In this document: one piece after another, positions 52,842 to 61,521 of the stretch | Position numbering within the stretch: the first letter of the stretch is position 1 | Layout: the number at the start of each line of letters is the position of its first letter | Assembly (NCBI GenBank): GCA_015660865.1 | Contig: JACTUA010000005.1 | Span: 186,001-250,000 of the forward strand | Direction: 5' to 3' | DNA: 64,000 nucleotides | Origin: Methanomicrobiales archaeon | GTDB taxonomy: Archaea; Halobacteriota; Methanomicrobia; Methanomicrobiales; JACTUA01 | The notes under the pieces: generated by a model | Database searches by the model: none | Seen by the model: only the letters and a program-made list of their open reading frames with translations | Told to the model about the DNA's origin: nothing | Made by a program: the position numbers and the translations under genes

Positions 52842-55484
52842 TCACCGTACCAGGTCCGCGATGCCTGCCACGAGGAGATCAACTTCCTGATCTGTTGTGT
52901 AGACATACACGCTCGCCCGCACGGTGCCCCCGGCCAGGCCGAGATGCTTTATCAGCGGCTGGCAGTCATGATCACCGGCGCTGACCAGGATATCGGATGC
53001 CTCGTCCAGGTGCATCGCAACCGCCTGGGGTTCCAGCCCGTCAACTGTGAACGAGACGACCCCGATCCGGTCAAGCGGACTCTCCGGCCCGTATACCTTT
53101 ACCCCGGGCAGGACACGGAGCCCGTTAAAGATCCGTTCGGCGAGACGCATCTCATGGCTTCGGATCCGTTCCATACCTATTCCGGCCAGGTAGTCGACAG
53201 CGGCACCGAGGCCGATTCCGGCCGAGATATTCGGGGTTCCCGCCTCGTAGCGCTGGTAACCCTCGCCCATGGTGTACCCCGCGAGGGAGACCGTACCGAC
53301 CATTCCACCGCCTAAGAGGAGCGGGTCGAGGACAGGATCCTTCATCCAGAGCGCGCCGGAACCCGAGGGGCCGAGCATCCTGTCCCCCGAGAAGCAGATG
53401 AAGTCGCACCCAATGGATGAGACATCTACAGGGATGTGCGGGACCGAGTGGGTGCCGTCCACCAGGAGAAACGCACCATGATCCCGGCAGATCCGGCTGA
53501 TCTCCCCGACCGGCGTAATGGCACCGAATACACCAGACGCATGGGTGACTGCGACGAGCCGTGTCCGATCCGTTATCGTCTCCTCCAGTCGATCGAGGTC
53601 AAGGAAATATCCGGGAGTAACCGGCAGTATATCGCATTCCACCCCCTGCTCCCGCAGGTGCAGCCAGGGCACGAGGTTGGAATGGTCCTCGAGCACGGTG
53701 GTGATTACCTGGTCGCCGGGGTTCCACCCCAGCCCCTTTGCCACCATGTTGATCGCCTCGGTCGCATCCCGGGTGAAGACCACCTCCCCCTCCTTCGCCC
53801 CGATGAATCGTTTGACCTTCTGGTGGGCATCCCAATACTTCTGCGAGGCGATCTGGGAGAGGCGGTGCACCCCCCTCCCGACATTGGCCCGGTAATGGTG
53901 CTCGTACTCGAGCATGGCCGAGATCACCGGTTCGGGAGAGATGCTCATCGCGGCACTGTCGAGGTAGATGAGGTCCGCGATGAGCGGAAAGTCCCCGCGG
54001 ATGGCTTCACCCGGAGCAGGCACCGCCCTCTCTGTCCCTGCCGTAGTCTCATCCGGACCAGGTCTTTCCGGCCCGACTGTTGTGGGTAATGCCCCTCTTT
54101 TTTCACGAGTGACAGGCTGGACGTGATCTTCCTGGATCGCGATCCCGTACCGGGTGCACAGCTCACGCATCTTCGGCGGGAGATCCCTCCAGCGCCAGAG
54201 CCCCCACCGGGCATACTCCTCGGGGAGGTTGTGGTGCTCCGCCCAGCCGGCCAGGAACCGGTCCCACCTCTGCGCTCGTTCGGGATGCATCCCCCTGAGC
54301 AACTCGTGCTCGCTCTCGAGCATCGCCGGGCAGAGATAGCACCCGATCCTCTCGACTCCCCGGTCGTAGAGTGGGTTCACCGGCAGCTTCTGCCACCAGA
54401 GGTACAGGAAGACCTCGAGGGCGCGCCAGTTGCGGATCGGGGAGATGTTCAGCTGGAGCGGGTTCGCGGGGTTCTGGCTCGTTGCCTCGAGATCCGCCCG
54501 GTTCCAGGACTCGTACCACCGGTTCCCCTGGACCGTGACGCACGGGCCGATGGTGGCGAGGTGGAGGCGGAGCGGGTGGAGCTTCAGGAGCTTGCAGCAC
54601 CACCGCTGGTCCTTGGCAGGGGGGCCCGCCTTCCCTGCCGCCGCCCAGAAGTCCCCGGCCTTCCGGATGATCTCGACACCCTGACTCTCCACGAACTCCA
54701 CGGTCTCGGGGAACTCGATCCCGGTGTCGATGAAGAAGGCCGAGGAGACCCCTGCCTTCCGGGCGAGGGCCATGACGGCCATCGAGTCCTTGCCACCTGA
54801 GAAGGAGACGTTTGCGCTGGGGCGATCGCTCATGTGATGCCGGATCTCCCGGATGGCGTTCCTCTCCAGGTTCTTCAGGTGGCGCCGGTTCCGGTTGATT
54901 GCGACCTCCCAGCCCGGGTCAGGGGGGCTCCGGGCCTGAACTGCCGTGATCTCCTTGACCCTCAGTTGTCCTGCCCTCAGCACCCCTGTACCGTACCCAT
55001 TCCGGTACTTCACCACCACAGTCCCGTCGGGCTCGCTGGTCTTGACAGGGAACCTTTTGCCCCCGATCCTGCGACCGTCCAGACTTCCTGCCGCCGCTGC
55101 CTCCCAGAGATCCACGATCCCACGGGTCGCATGGCCGATGATGAACGGGAGCCCGCCGGGAGCGATGTCAAACCTGGACCTCCGGATCACCGGATCGAAG
55201 GAGAGCCACCCGAACCGTTCGCCGTGGATGATGACAAGGTCGTTCCGGTCGACCCCGCCGGCTTTGTTGAGAAGGATGATGCGGGGAAGAGGCACGGGCC
55301 CAAACCGGTCCTCCACAAGGCCCCGAATCAGCGCAAGGTCGGCTGCGAGGGCGGGTCTCACGTCGTACGGGGCCTGGAGCAGGACCCGCCTTCCCTCTGC
55401 GCCGCACCCGCAGGTCCGTGCGATGAGGGGGACATTGCAGCGATCGCACCAGTACAGGATCTTCTTGACCGGCGGCTCTCGCAT
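52842..55484 (-). CDS. PAPS-reductase-like PP-loop protein fused to a degenerate cysteine desulfurase domain
   Basis: An 880-residue fusion. Residues 1-35 hold a zinc ribbon (YWCDRC and TCGCG), about 70-195 a PUA-like domain, and about 200-450 a PAPS-reductase-type PP-loop domain (NVSFSGGKDSMAV at 225, RWCCKLLK, GCYLCPAM), with cysteines able to bind a cluster. After a Pro/Thr linker, residues 495-880 are a class V aminotransferase domain very like the SufS at 39797. Its key residues are changed: PLP lysine to Arg702 (SGDRMLG versus SGHKMLG), substrate Arg to Ser, catalytic Cys to Asp840 (with Cys841 next to it), and one His of LEHHSN to Asp. The PLP aspartate (VDG) remains. A TATA box (CTTATAGG) lies about 30 nt upstream. 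Confidence 0.88.
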   Translation of the reverse strand: MREPPVKKILYWCDRCNVPLIARTCGCGAEGRRVLLQAPYDVRPALAADLALIRGLVEDRFGPVPLPRIILLNKAGGVDRNDLVIIHGERFGWLSFDPVIRRSRFDIAPGGLPFIIGHATRGIVDLWEAAAAGSLDGRRIGGKRFPVKTSEPDGTVVVKYRNGYGTGVLRAGQLRVKEITAVQARSPPDPGWEVAINRNRRHLKNLERNAIREIRHHMSDRPSANVSFSGGKDSMAVMALARKAGVSSAFFIDTGIEFPETVEFVESQGVEIIRKAGDFWAAAGKAGPPAKDQRWCCKLLKLHPLRLHLATIGPCVTVQGNRWYESWNRADLEATSQNPANPLQLNISPIRNWRALEVFLYLWWQKLPVNPLYDRGVERIGCYLCPAMLESEHELLRGMHPERAQRWDRFLAGWAEHHNLPEEYARWGLWRWRDLPPKMRELCTRYGIAIQEDHVQPVTREKRGALPTTVGPERPGPDETTAGTERAVPAPGEAIRGDFPLIADLIYLDSAAMSISPEPVISAMLEYEHHYRANVGRGVHRLSQIASQKYWDAHQKVKRFIGAKEGEVVFTRDATEAINMVAKGLGWNPGDQVITTVLEDHSNLVPWLHLREQGVECDILPVTPGYFLDLDRLEETITDRTRLVAVTHASGVFGAITPVGEISRICRDHGAFLLVDGTHSVPHIPVDVSSIGCDFICFSGDRMLGPSGSGALWMKDPVLDPLLLGGGMVGTVSLAGYTMGEGYQRYEAGTPNISAGIGLGAAVDYLAGIGMERIRSHEMRLAERIFNGLRVLPGVKVYGPESPLDRIGVVSFTVDGLEPQAVAMHLDEASDILVSAGDHDCQPLIKHLGLAGGTVRASVYVYTTDQEVDLLVAGIADLVR

Positions 55485-55543
55485 GGCACTGAACCAATTG
55501 GGGGTATCAGCCTATAAGGGCAGCGCGGAGAGACAGGGATGGG

Positions 55544-55921
55544 TCAGTCCTCAGGCGGTGATGACCCATCGCCCGGGAGCTCGCATTCCCCTTCCTCTGC
55601 ATAGCGCATCACGATCTCTTCTGCGGGCCGGTTGCCGAGCCGCTCAGCCACCCTCCGGAGAAAGATCTCGATGTACTCGGGAGGGGCGCACCCGAGGCTC
55701 TCCCTCCCGTCCAGGATGAGGCCGACCAGGTAGGCGAGATCGTCATCGGTGAGCCGCCCGATCCTCTCCGCGAAATCATCTTCTGAGGTTGAGAAATGGT
55801 TTGCGACGGGCGGGAGGATGGAGAGGAAGGCATGGCCCGACCCCGAACAGATCTCGTCCCCGCACTCGGGTGCAAGCTTCTTCAGGATCTCACGGTCCCG
55901 GTCCGACAGTTCCCGTGGCAT
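55544..55921 (-). CDS. Protein of unknown function (125 aa)
   Basis: A 125-residue acidic soluble protein, predicted all-helical (DRDREILKKLAPECGDEICS, then IGRLTDDDLAYLVGLILDG). Three of its four cysteines (Cys20, Cys25, Cys78) sit in the body and one near the C-terminus. It follows the ferredoxin gene by 9 nt on the same strand, so the two are probably co-transcribed and may interact. No family recognised. Confidence 0.6.
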   Translation of the reverse strand: MPRELSDRDREILKKLAPECGDEICSGSGHAFLSILPPVANHFSTSEDDFAERIGRLTDDDLAYLVGLILDGRESLGCAPPEYIEIFLRRVAERLGNRPAEEIVMRYAEEGECELPGDGSSPPED

Positions 55922-55930
55922 ACGCTCCCG

Positions 55931-56149
55931 CTACTCGATATGGATGATCTGGACCGGGCAGGCGTCCGCCGCATCCACGGCGCAGCCCTCGAGATCCTCA
56001 GGGACGGTCCCCTCGGACTCGCTCCTCGCGCGGTTGGGTTCTGTCACTTGGCTGAAGTGGTCATCGGGGTTCTCCTCGAAGAGATCCGGGCAGAGTCCCC
56101 AGCAGGACGCGCAGCTCGTGCAGTCATTCCTGTCGATCTGAACCTTCAT
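55931..56149 (-). CDS. Ferredoxin, single-cluster type
   Basis: A 72-residue electron carrier. MKVQIDRNDCTSCASCWGLC gives three or four closely spaced cysteines and DACPVQIIHIE the last one, enough for one [4Fe-4S] or [3Fe-4S] cluster; the second cluster motif is replaced by an acidic loop. The ATG at 56149 matches the family start, and AAGTTTATC about 60 nt upstream may be its TATA box. It heads a small operon with the 125-residue protein, and possibly the large fusion beyond. Confidence 0.88.
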   Translation of the reverse strand: MKVQIDRNDCTSCASCWGLCPDLFEENPDDHFSQVTEPNRARSESEGTVPEDLEGCAVDAADACPVQIIHIE

Positions 56150-56348
56150 GAACGCATCACATTCTCCATGGTTTTCAGAGAGAGTAAGAGAACATCCTTC
56201 CGAGATAAACTTGCCGAACCCCCACTTCGCCGCCGGGAAGGCACGGTGCCCGCGGACCCTCCTGATAGTCAGGTCGCCACCTTCATTCTGTTCCCCCATC
56301 CACCCCAAACCTCAAAAAGGAGGACGAAGAATCATACCACGGGGTTCC

Positions 56349-57026
56349 ATGAGAAGTACCATCATTTCGGGGTTCGCCCTCCTCTGCGCCGCCCCCGTCC
56401 TCGCGGGCCTGCTTGCCGGGTGCCTGGGGGGGCAGCAGCCACCGCAGCAGCTGGCGGGGGTGGAGGTCCGTAATTACCAGGGCCAACCCCTCTCCTCTGT
56501 CAACGACTTCAGGGAGAACTCCATCAAGGGCCCTCAGCACGTCGATATCACGGACTACCGGCTCACGATCGACGGCCTGGTGACTGAGGAGAAGAACTTC
56601 ACCTACGACCAGGTGCTCCAGGGGTTCCCCCACTACCAGAAGGTAGTCACCCTCTCCTGCGTCGAGGGATGGGATGCGACCATCCTCTGGGAGGGGGTGA
56701 AGGTCTCCGATCTGATCAACTCCGCCGGTCCCGATCCCCGGGCGAACACGGTCATCTTCACCGGTGTCGATGGGTACACGTCTTCCGAGCCCCTCGACTA
56801 TATCAACGAGAACTCTATCCTCCTTGCCTACGGGATGAACAACATCACCATGCCTGCTGAGCGGGGCTACCCCTTCGAGCTTGTGGCCGAGGACCGGTGG
56901 GGGTACAAGTGGATCAAGTGGGTGACGGAGATCCAGCTCTCGGACGATCCGACATACCGTGGCTACTGGGAGAGCAGGGGCTACACGAACAGCGGGGACC
57001 TGAACAAGTCCTTCATCGGGGACTGA
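56349..57026 (+). CDS. Molybdopterin-dependent oxidoreductase (sulfite oxidase/MsrP-like), lipoprotein
   Basis: A 225-residue exported enzyme. The signal sequence ends in a lipobox (AGLLAGC) at about residue 25. The Mo-pterin domain has DYRLTIDGLV, the cysteine that ligates molybdenum in VVTLSCVEGWDATILWEGV near 101, and the DRWGYKWIKWVTEI block. It resembles the catalytic subunit of MsrP/YedY-type systems that reduce oxidised methionine or related compounds. Mo and W cofactor genes elsewhere in the window support its maturation. The next gene overlaps its stop and encodes a likely membrane electron donor. Confidence 0.85.
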   Translation: MRSTIISGFALLCAAPVLAGLLAGCLGGQQPPQQLAGVEVRNYQGQPLSSVNDFRENSIKGPQHVDITDYRLTIDGLVTEEKNFTYDQVLQGFPHYQKVVTLSCVEGWDATILWEGVKVSDLINSAGPDPRANTVIFTGVDGYTSSEPLDYINENSILLAYGMNNITMPAERGYPFELVAEDRWGYKWIKWVTEIQLSDDPTYRGYWESRGYTNSGDLNKSFIGD

Positions 57027-57268
57027 TGGAGATGGCGCGGTGGAACCTGCGGAGGGCGGTCGGCTGGCTCCTCCTCGCCTTCGCACTCCTCCTCGTGATC
57101 TCGGGTCTCGGGATCACCGAGTGGCAGATCGTGGAGGCCGTCACCTTCGGGCTCCTCCCGAAGGCTCTCTCCTTCCAGCTCCACAATGTCCTCTGGATCC
57201 CCTTCCTCGCCATACTCACGGTTCACCTCCTGCTCTCCTGCCGGGCGGGAAAGCGGGGGAAGGACTGA
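57026..57268 (+). CDS. Small two-helix membrane protein, likely haem b partner
   Basis: An 80-residue protein with two membrane helices (RAVGWLLLAFALLLVISGLG and VLWIPFLAILTVHLLLS). His residues in FQLHNVLW and LTVHLLL lie about 15 residues apart and could bind a haem b, as in the MsrQ/YedZ or DUF4405 type of partner. Its ATG overlaps the stop of the molybdopterin enzyme (TGATGG), so the two form one complex in all likelihood. The haem role is inference. Confidence 0.65.
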   Translation: MEMARWNLRRAVGWLLLAFALLLVISGLGITEWQIVEAVTFGLLPKALSFQLHNVLWIPFLAILTVHLLLSCRAGKRGKD

Positions 57269-57333
57269 GTCCCCGGACCGGGAACCTGCAGGATCTTATG
57301 GATTTATCAGGTCCTGCAAAGCATGGACAGAGC

Positions 57334-57738
57334 ATGCCAGAGGATGAAAAACAGGCTCCAAAGGATGAGAGAAGGGAATGGAGGGAGGAGAGGCGCGAGT
57401 GGCGGAGGAGGCACCGTGGCCCCTTTCTCATCCCCGCGGGGGTACTCATCGGCCTTGGGATAGGGCTCCTCGTGAACCAGCCCGGAGCCGGCGTGCTCAT
57501 CGGTCTCGGCCTGGGATTCCTGGGGTCAGCCCTCGTCCCGGCTGTCTCCCCGGATGTAAATGCCCCCGCTGCAATGCACGGGCCTCGGTGGGTCTTCGTG
57601 GTCATCGGGATCTTCCTCGTCCTGCTGGGCCTCACGGTGGTCTCGGGATGGGTCCTCCCGTGGACGTACATCTTTGCCGCGCTCCTCATCATCATCGGGA
57701 TCGGCTTCATACTCCGCGGCTTCGGGCGGATGTGGTAA
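57334..57738 (+). CDS. Membrane protein with charged N-terminus, unknown function
   Basis: A 134-residue protein. The first 30 residues are highly charged and helical (EWREERREWRRRHRG), followed by glycine-rich hydrophobic segments (about 34-70) and two further helices near 90-130. I chose ATG 57334 because GGATTTATC at about 57299-57307 is a TATA-like box roughly 28 nt upstream; an in-frame ATG at 57298 is an alternative. No family recognised. Confidence 0.55.
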   Translation: MPEDEKQAPKDERREWREERREWRRRHRGPFLIPAGVLIGLGIGLLVNQPGAGVLIGLGLGFLGSALVPAVSPDVNAPAAMHGPRWVFVVIGIFLVLLGLTVVSGWVLPWTYIFAALLIIIGIGFILRGFGRMW

Positions 57739-57839
57739 CCCCGGATCAATCAACCTTTCATTTTCTTTTCAGCCCGGAGAGGTCATGGCTGCGAGGAGGC
57801 GCGGGGGCCGGGAGAGCACTCCCCGCCGTCAAACCGGTT

Positions 57840-58949
57840 TTACCCGGTCTTTTCCTGGTACCTGACGAGGGTGCCGGCGACCTTGTCGTGCAGCCCCTGT
57901 TTCTTTTCAGTGAACCCTATCAGGAGGAACCCGAGGCCGAAGGTGGCAATTGACAGGAATTTGGCGAGCCAGCGGGCTGACGCCCGTTTGAAGGAGATCC
58001 TCCTTCCCTCGAGGTCCGTGACCTTTGTTTTGATGACCCGTTTCCCGAGGGTCGCCTGCCCGGGCGAACTCTCCAGGTATGCATAATAGATCCATGAAAT
58101 GAAGAACCCGATAACGAGGGAGGTGGAAAACATCGTCGAACTAACAGACTGGGCGGAAGCGGAAGAAGGGGCTGAGAGGACGAAGGCCGCCAGGGTCGAG
58201 ACGAGGATGACCACGATCCCCACCAGCATCCCGTCGATGATGGCTGCACCCAGCCTCGCCCAGAAACCGGCAAAGATCCTGTCGGGGGTTTTCCGGGCTC
58301 CGGCGAACTTCGCCCCGCACGCCGGGCAGGCGCCCGCGTCCCCTGATGGCAGGTCCGCGCCGCAGTCGGGGCACACGTACTTCTCTCCCCGCAGGAGCCC
58401 CCCGCAGTTGAAACAGACGCCGGCCGTCAACGGGTTCGATGCCCCGCACGCCGGGCAGGGCATGCTCTCCTTCGCGGCGAGGATCTTCGCCTTTGCGCTC
58501 TCGAATTCCTCCGGCGATATCTTCCCCTGGGCAAGGAGCTGCCCGAGGGGTTTCAGTTCTGCCTGTGCTTCGCTTTCCCTGTCTGACATGCTCGATATCT
58601 CCCTTCCGGGCGGCGGTGCCGCGGATGACCGGTCCAGGATCCTTGAGATCCCTTCAAGGAGGGCCTCGATATTCTTCCGGTTCTTCCCGTGATCCCAGGC
58701 GGTTGACCTGATACGGGAGGCTGATGAGATCGTGACCTTCGACCGGACATGGGAGATCTCCGAGACCGTGATCCGGATCTCCTCTCCCCACGAGAAGAAG
58801 CCCACACCAACGGTCCCCTCCAGGTTCCCGGAGAGGACATCCGCGGATTTTACCGTGAATCCTTTGATCGAGGTGACTGCCCCGGAGACTGCACGAAAGA
58901 CCGCATCTTTCGGATACGGGAATTCAAACTCATGGATCTCACGGGTCAT
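57840..58949 (-). CDS. RDD-family membrane protein with zinc ribbons
   Basis: A 369-residue protein of several modules. The N-terminal 105 residues form a soluble beta-rich domain. A short SHOCT-like helix pair follows (LKPLGQLLAQGKISPEEFES at about 133-152). Then come two zinc ribbons (PCPACGASNPLTAGVCFNCG and YVCPDCGADL with ACPACGAKF). The C-terminal RDD domain has FWARLGAAIIDGMLVGIVV, PGQATLGKRVIKTKV and KKQGLHDKVAGTLV. RDD proteins are membrane proteins of unclear transport role. The zinc ribbons would face the cytoplasm. Confidence 0.8.
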   Translation of the reverse strand: MTREIHEFEFPYPKDAVFRAVSGAVTSIKGFTVKSADVLSGNLEGTVGVGFFSWGEEIRITVSEISHVRSKVTISSASRIRSTAWDHGKNRKNIEALLEGISRILDRSSAAPPPGREISSMSDRESEAQAELKPLGQLLAQGKISPEEFESAKAKILAAKESMPCPACGASNPLTAGVCFNCGGLLRGEKYVCPDCGADLPSGDAGACPACGAKFAGARKTPDRIFAGFWARLGAAIIDGMLVGIVVILVSTLAAFVLSAPSSASAQSVSSTMFSTSLVIGFFISWIYYAYLESSPGQATLGKRVIKTKVTDLEGRRISFKRASARWLAKFLSIATFGLGFLLIGFTEKKQGLHDKVAGTLVRYQEKTG

Positions 58950-58976
58950 ATCCCGCTCCCGGGCAGGGAGGTGCCT

Positions 58977-60077
58977 TCAGAACCCGGGTCCATAAACGAT
59001 CCCGTCCTGGGTCCGGTAGATTGGGCGGACATTGTAGAACCGTGCCCCATCCATGAACCCGACGTCGAATTTCTGCACACCCGGATCAACCGTGCCGAGT
59101 GACACCCGCTGCAGCCCTGTGCTCATCCTGGCCGGCTCCTGCCTGAAGACCTCGTACCCGATGAGCTGCTCCTTTGACGGATCATGGCCCGGTGGTTTCC
59201 ATTCAAGGTGCACCGTATTCTGGACCCTCGATACCTGCAGGCCCGAGACCGGTGGATGCACGGGGGGCGCCGACGGCGTGATCCCCGGGCCGTCTATCGG
59301 ATGCCCCCCGTCAATCGAAGGCCACGAGGGCGGGATCCCCCACTGGCTCTCCCCTCCCTCGGGAGGCGTCTCGGCGGTGTACGCCGGGCGCGACTGGGCA
59401 GGGCCATGGAAGCCCTTCGGGATCGAACCAGGTCCCCTGATGATATCCCTACCCGCGGCATCCCCCCCGAACTGCATCATGCCGTGCATCTTCCGGGGCA
59501 CCTTCTCCGGTTCCCCGGAGAGAGCCTTTGGATCCCCGGCAGGCGGTTTTTTTGCCTTGACCGCCGCGACAAGGCCGGCGAGGAAAACCCCGACGAAGAC
59601 GATGACGATAAAAACCCCGAATAAGGTGCCCGTATCGGTATCATCCGGCGGGCTGTTGTAGCACGTGCCGTTCACATAGTAGGGGTACCCCTCCTTACAG
59701 CAGTGGCCGGCGCTCGTATCATACGTATAATACCCCTCGGGGCATTTGTAGCATGACCCGTCCCGGTAATACGGGTACCCTTCCTGACAGCAGTGGCCGG
59801 CGCTCGTGGTATACCTGATGTATCCCGAGGAGCAGGATCCCGATGAGGGTGTTGTCGGCCGGTCGGCGCAGAACCCGAGGGCGTACAGCTGGGCATCGGT
59901 CATGCCGGCATATTCCGGATGGATCTTTCCCTCCCTCGCCAGCTCTCTCGCCTGGGTGACCGTCACGCACCCGGCACTGAAGGTCGGAACGATGAGCTCG
60001 TTGGCACTGACCGGGAGAACGGAGAGGAGGAGCGGAGCGAGGAGAAGTGCGATGACGAGGGATACCCTTATCTTCAT
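58977..60077 (-). CDS. Secreted/membrane protein with duplicated Cys-rich motif
   Basis: A 366-residue surface protein. The signal peptide is KIRVSLVIALLLAPLLLSVL. An N-terminal short repeat-like domain (residues 28-75, GKIHPEYAGMTDAQLYALGF) resembles SHOCT-type helices. Two copies of a cysteine motif (TSAGHCCQEGYPYYRDGSCY and TSAGHCCKEGYPYYVNGTCY) follow at about 90-145. A membrane helix (FGVFIVIVFVGVFLAGLVAA) then leads to a Pro/Gly-rich region and a C-terminal FnIII-like domain. An in-frame ATG at 60119 would lengthen the start. Function unknown; adhesion or metal binding is possible. Confidence 0.6.
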   Translation of the reverse strand: MKIRVSLVIALLLAPLLLSVLPVSANELIVPTFSAGCVTVTQARELAREGKIHPEYAGMTDAQLYALGFCADRPTTPSSGSCSSGYIRYTTSAGHCCQEGYPYYRDGSCYKCPEGYYTYDTSAGHCCKEGYPYYVNGTCYNSPPDDTDTGTLFGVFIVIVFVGVFLAGLVAAVKAKKPPAGDPKALSGEPEKVPRKMHGMMQFGGDAAGRDIIRGPGSIPKGFHGPAQSRPAYTAETPPEGGESQWGIPPSWPSIDGGHPIDGPGITPSAPPVHPPVSGLQVSRVQNTVHLEWKPPGHDPSKEQLIGYEVFRQEPARMSTGLQRVSLGTVDPGVQKFDVGFMDGARFYNVRPIYRTQDGIVYGPGF

Positions 60078-60170
60078 CAGGTACGGGATCGGTGGATCTT
60101 CAGGGGCCTTTCTCGTCAATATGAGTTAGTTCTAATTTTAAGTAGATAAATCTGCTGTTATGGAATACCT

Positions 60171-60180
60171 CTATATTTAT
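60171..60180 (+). promoter_or_regulatory. TATA box of the serpin-chagasin operon
   Basis: CTATATTTAT lies 26-35 nt before the ATG at 60206, which it selects over the in-frame ATG at 60179 located inside or before the predicted transcription start. Confidence 0.65.
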
Positions 60181-60205
60181 GAGCTCTAAAGAATCAGATG
60201 ATTCT

Positions 60206-61507
60206 ATGAATGGTATGATCCTGTGGGGATGCCTCATCCTCGCGATCTTCATTTTCATCTCCGGGTGCACCGGTCCCTCGGTCCAGACCGGTACCGAGAC
60301 CCCTCTCCCGACGGTCCAGGTTACTCCGGCCACTACCTCTCCTGTCCCGGGTGCCGAGGGAAGCGTGGTGGAAGCGAACAACCGGTTCGCCTTCGACCTG
60401 TACACCAGCCTCCGGAAAGAGCCGGGCAACCAGGGGAGCAACCTGTTCTTCTCGCCGTTTTCCATCTCCTCGGCTCTCGCGATCACGTACGAGGGCGCCC
60501 GCGGCGGCACGGCGGACGAGATCCGCTCGGTCTTCCACTTCCCGCAGGACGATTCTACCAGGAGGCAGGGCTTCCGGGAGATCTTCGCGGGGATACACCA
60601 GCCGGACGGGTATATCCTCTCCACCGCAAACGCCCTGTGGGCGGAGAAGACGTACCGGTTCCTCACCGGCTTCATCGAGGAGGCTCAAAAGGACTATTCC
60701 GCGAATGCCACCGGCCTTGATTTCATGGGCATGCCCGATGCCTCCCGCATGATCATCAACCAGTGGGTGGCGGACCGGACGAACCAGAAGATAAAGAACC
60801 TGCTCCCTGATGGATCCATCGATCCCCTGACCCGGCTCGTCATCACGAATGCCGTATACTTCAAGGGGACGTGGATGAAGCAATTTGACAAGAACAGGAC
60901 CCGGGCAGAAGATTTCAGGGTATCGCCCGGAGAAACGGTGCAGGTGCAGATGATGGAAATGGCGGACAGGGATTCGATGTTTGGGTATAACGAGACCGGG
61001 GGCCTCCAGGTGCTCGAGATGCCCTACGAGCAGGGGAAAGGGAGGGCGCTCTCCATGGTTGTCATCCTCCCGAAGGATGACGACCTGGCCGCAGTTGAGG
61101 ATACCCTGGATCAGCAAAATCTCTCGGACCTCACGGGGTCCTTCAGGTACCAGCGGGTGAACGTCTACTTCCCGAGGTTCACCTTGAAGACCCGGTACAG
61201 CCTCTCCAGCACCCTTGAAACAATGGGCATCCATTCTGCTTTTGATCCCGGGTCGGCAGACTTCTCGGGCATGGACGGGAGCCGGAACCTCTCCATCACC
61301 GAGATCTACCACCAGGCATTTGTGGACGTGAACGAGGAGGGTACTGAGGCTGCGGCGGCCACGGGAGTGGTTGTCGGGCTGGCTACCGCGGTAAACGAAG
61401 GGCCCGTGCCCGAGTTCAGGGCCGATCACCCGTTTATCTTCCTGATCCGGGACAATGGGGACGGGAACATCCTCTTCCTCGGACGGGTAACGAACCCCAG
61501 CGGATGA
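60206..61507 (+). CDS. Serpin-family serine protease inhibitor, lipoprotein
   Basis: A 433-residue serpin. The start MNGMILWGCLILAIFIFISG ends in a lipobox (SGC), so the inhibitor is anchored outside the membrane, followed by a Thr/Pro linker. Core serpin blocks are NLFFSPFSISSALAITYEGA, LVITNAVYFKGTW and MVVILPKDDD. The reactive-centre hinge VNEEGTEAAAATGVVV has the small residues typical of inhibitory serpins, and FRADHPFIFLIRD is the closing strand. An inhibitory role is likely from the hinge; the target is unknown. The next gene is a second inhibitor. Confidence 0.88.
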   Translation: MNGMILWGCLILAIFIFISGCTGPSVQTGTETPLPTVQVTPATTSPVPGAEGSVVEANNRFAFDLYTSLRKEPGNQGSNLFFSPFSISSALAITYEGARGGTADEIRSVFHFPQDDSTRRQGFREIFAGIHQPDGYILSTANALWAEKTYRFLTGFIEEAQKDYSANATGLDFMGMPDASRMIINQWVADRTNQKIKNLLPDGSIDPLTRLVITNAVYFKGTWMKQFDKNRTRAEDFRVSPGETVQVQMMEMADRDSMFGYNETGGLQVLEMPYEQGKGRALSMVVILPKDDDLAAVEDTLDQQNLSDLTGSFRYQRVNVYFPRFTLKTRYSLSSTLETMGIHSAFDPGSADFSGMDGSRNLSITEIYHQAFVDVNEEGTEAAAATGVVVGLATAVNEGPVPEFRADHPFIFLIRDNGDGNILFLGRVTNPSG

Positions 61508-61521
61508 GGAAGGAGCCGGAT

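Noticed and set aside
52842-55484. The long PAPS-reductase/desulfurase fusion as an assembly artefact joining two genes
   Set aside because: The frame is continuous with a linker, has one TATA box and one start, and the C-terminal domain differs from the paralogue at 39797 throughout, so it is not a mis-joined copy.
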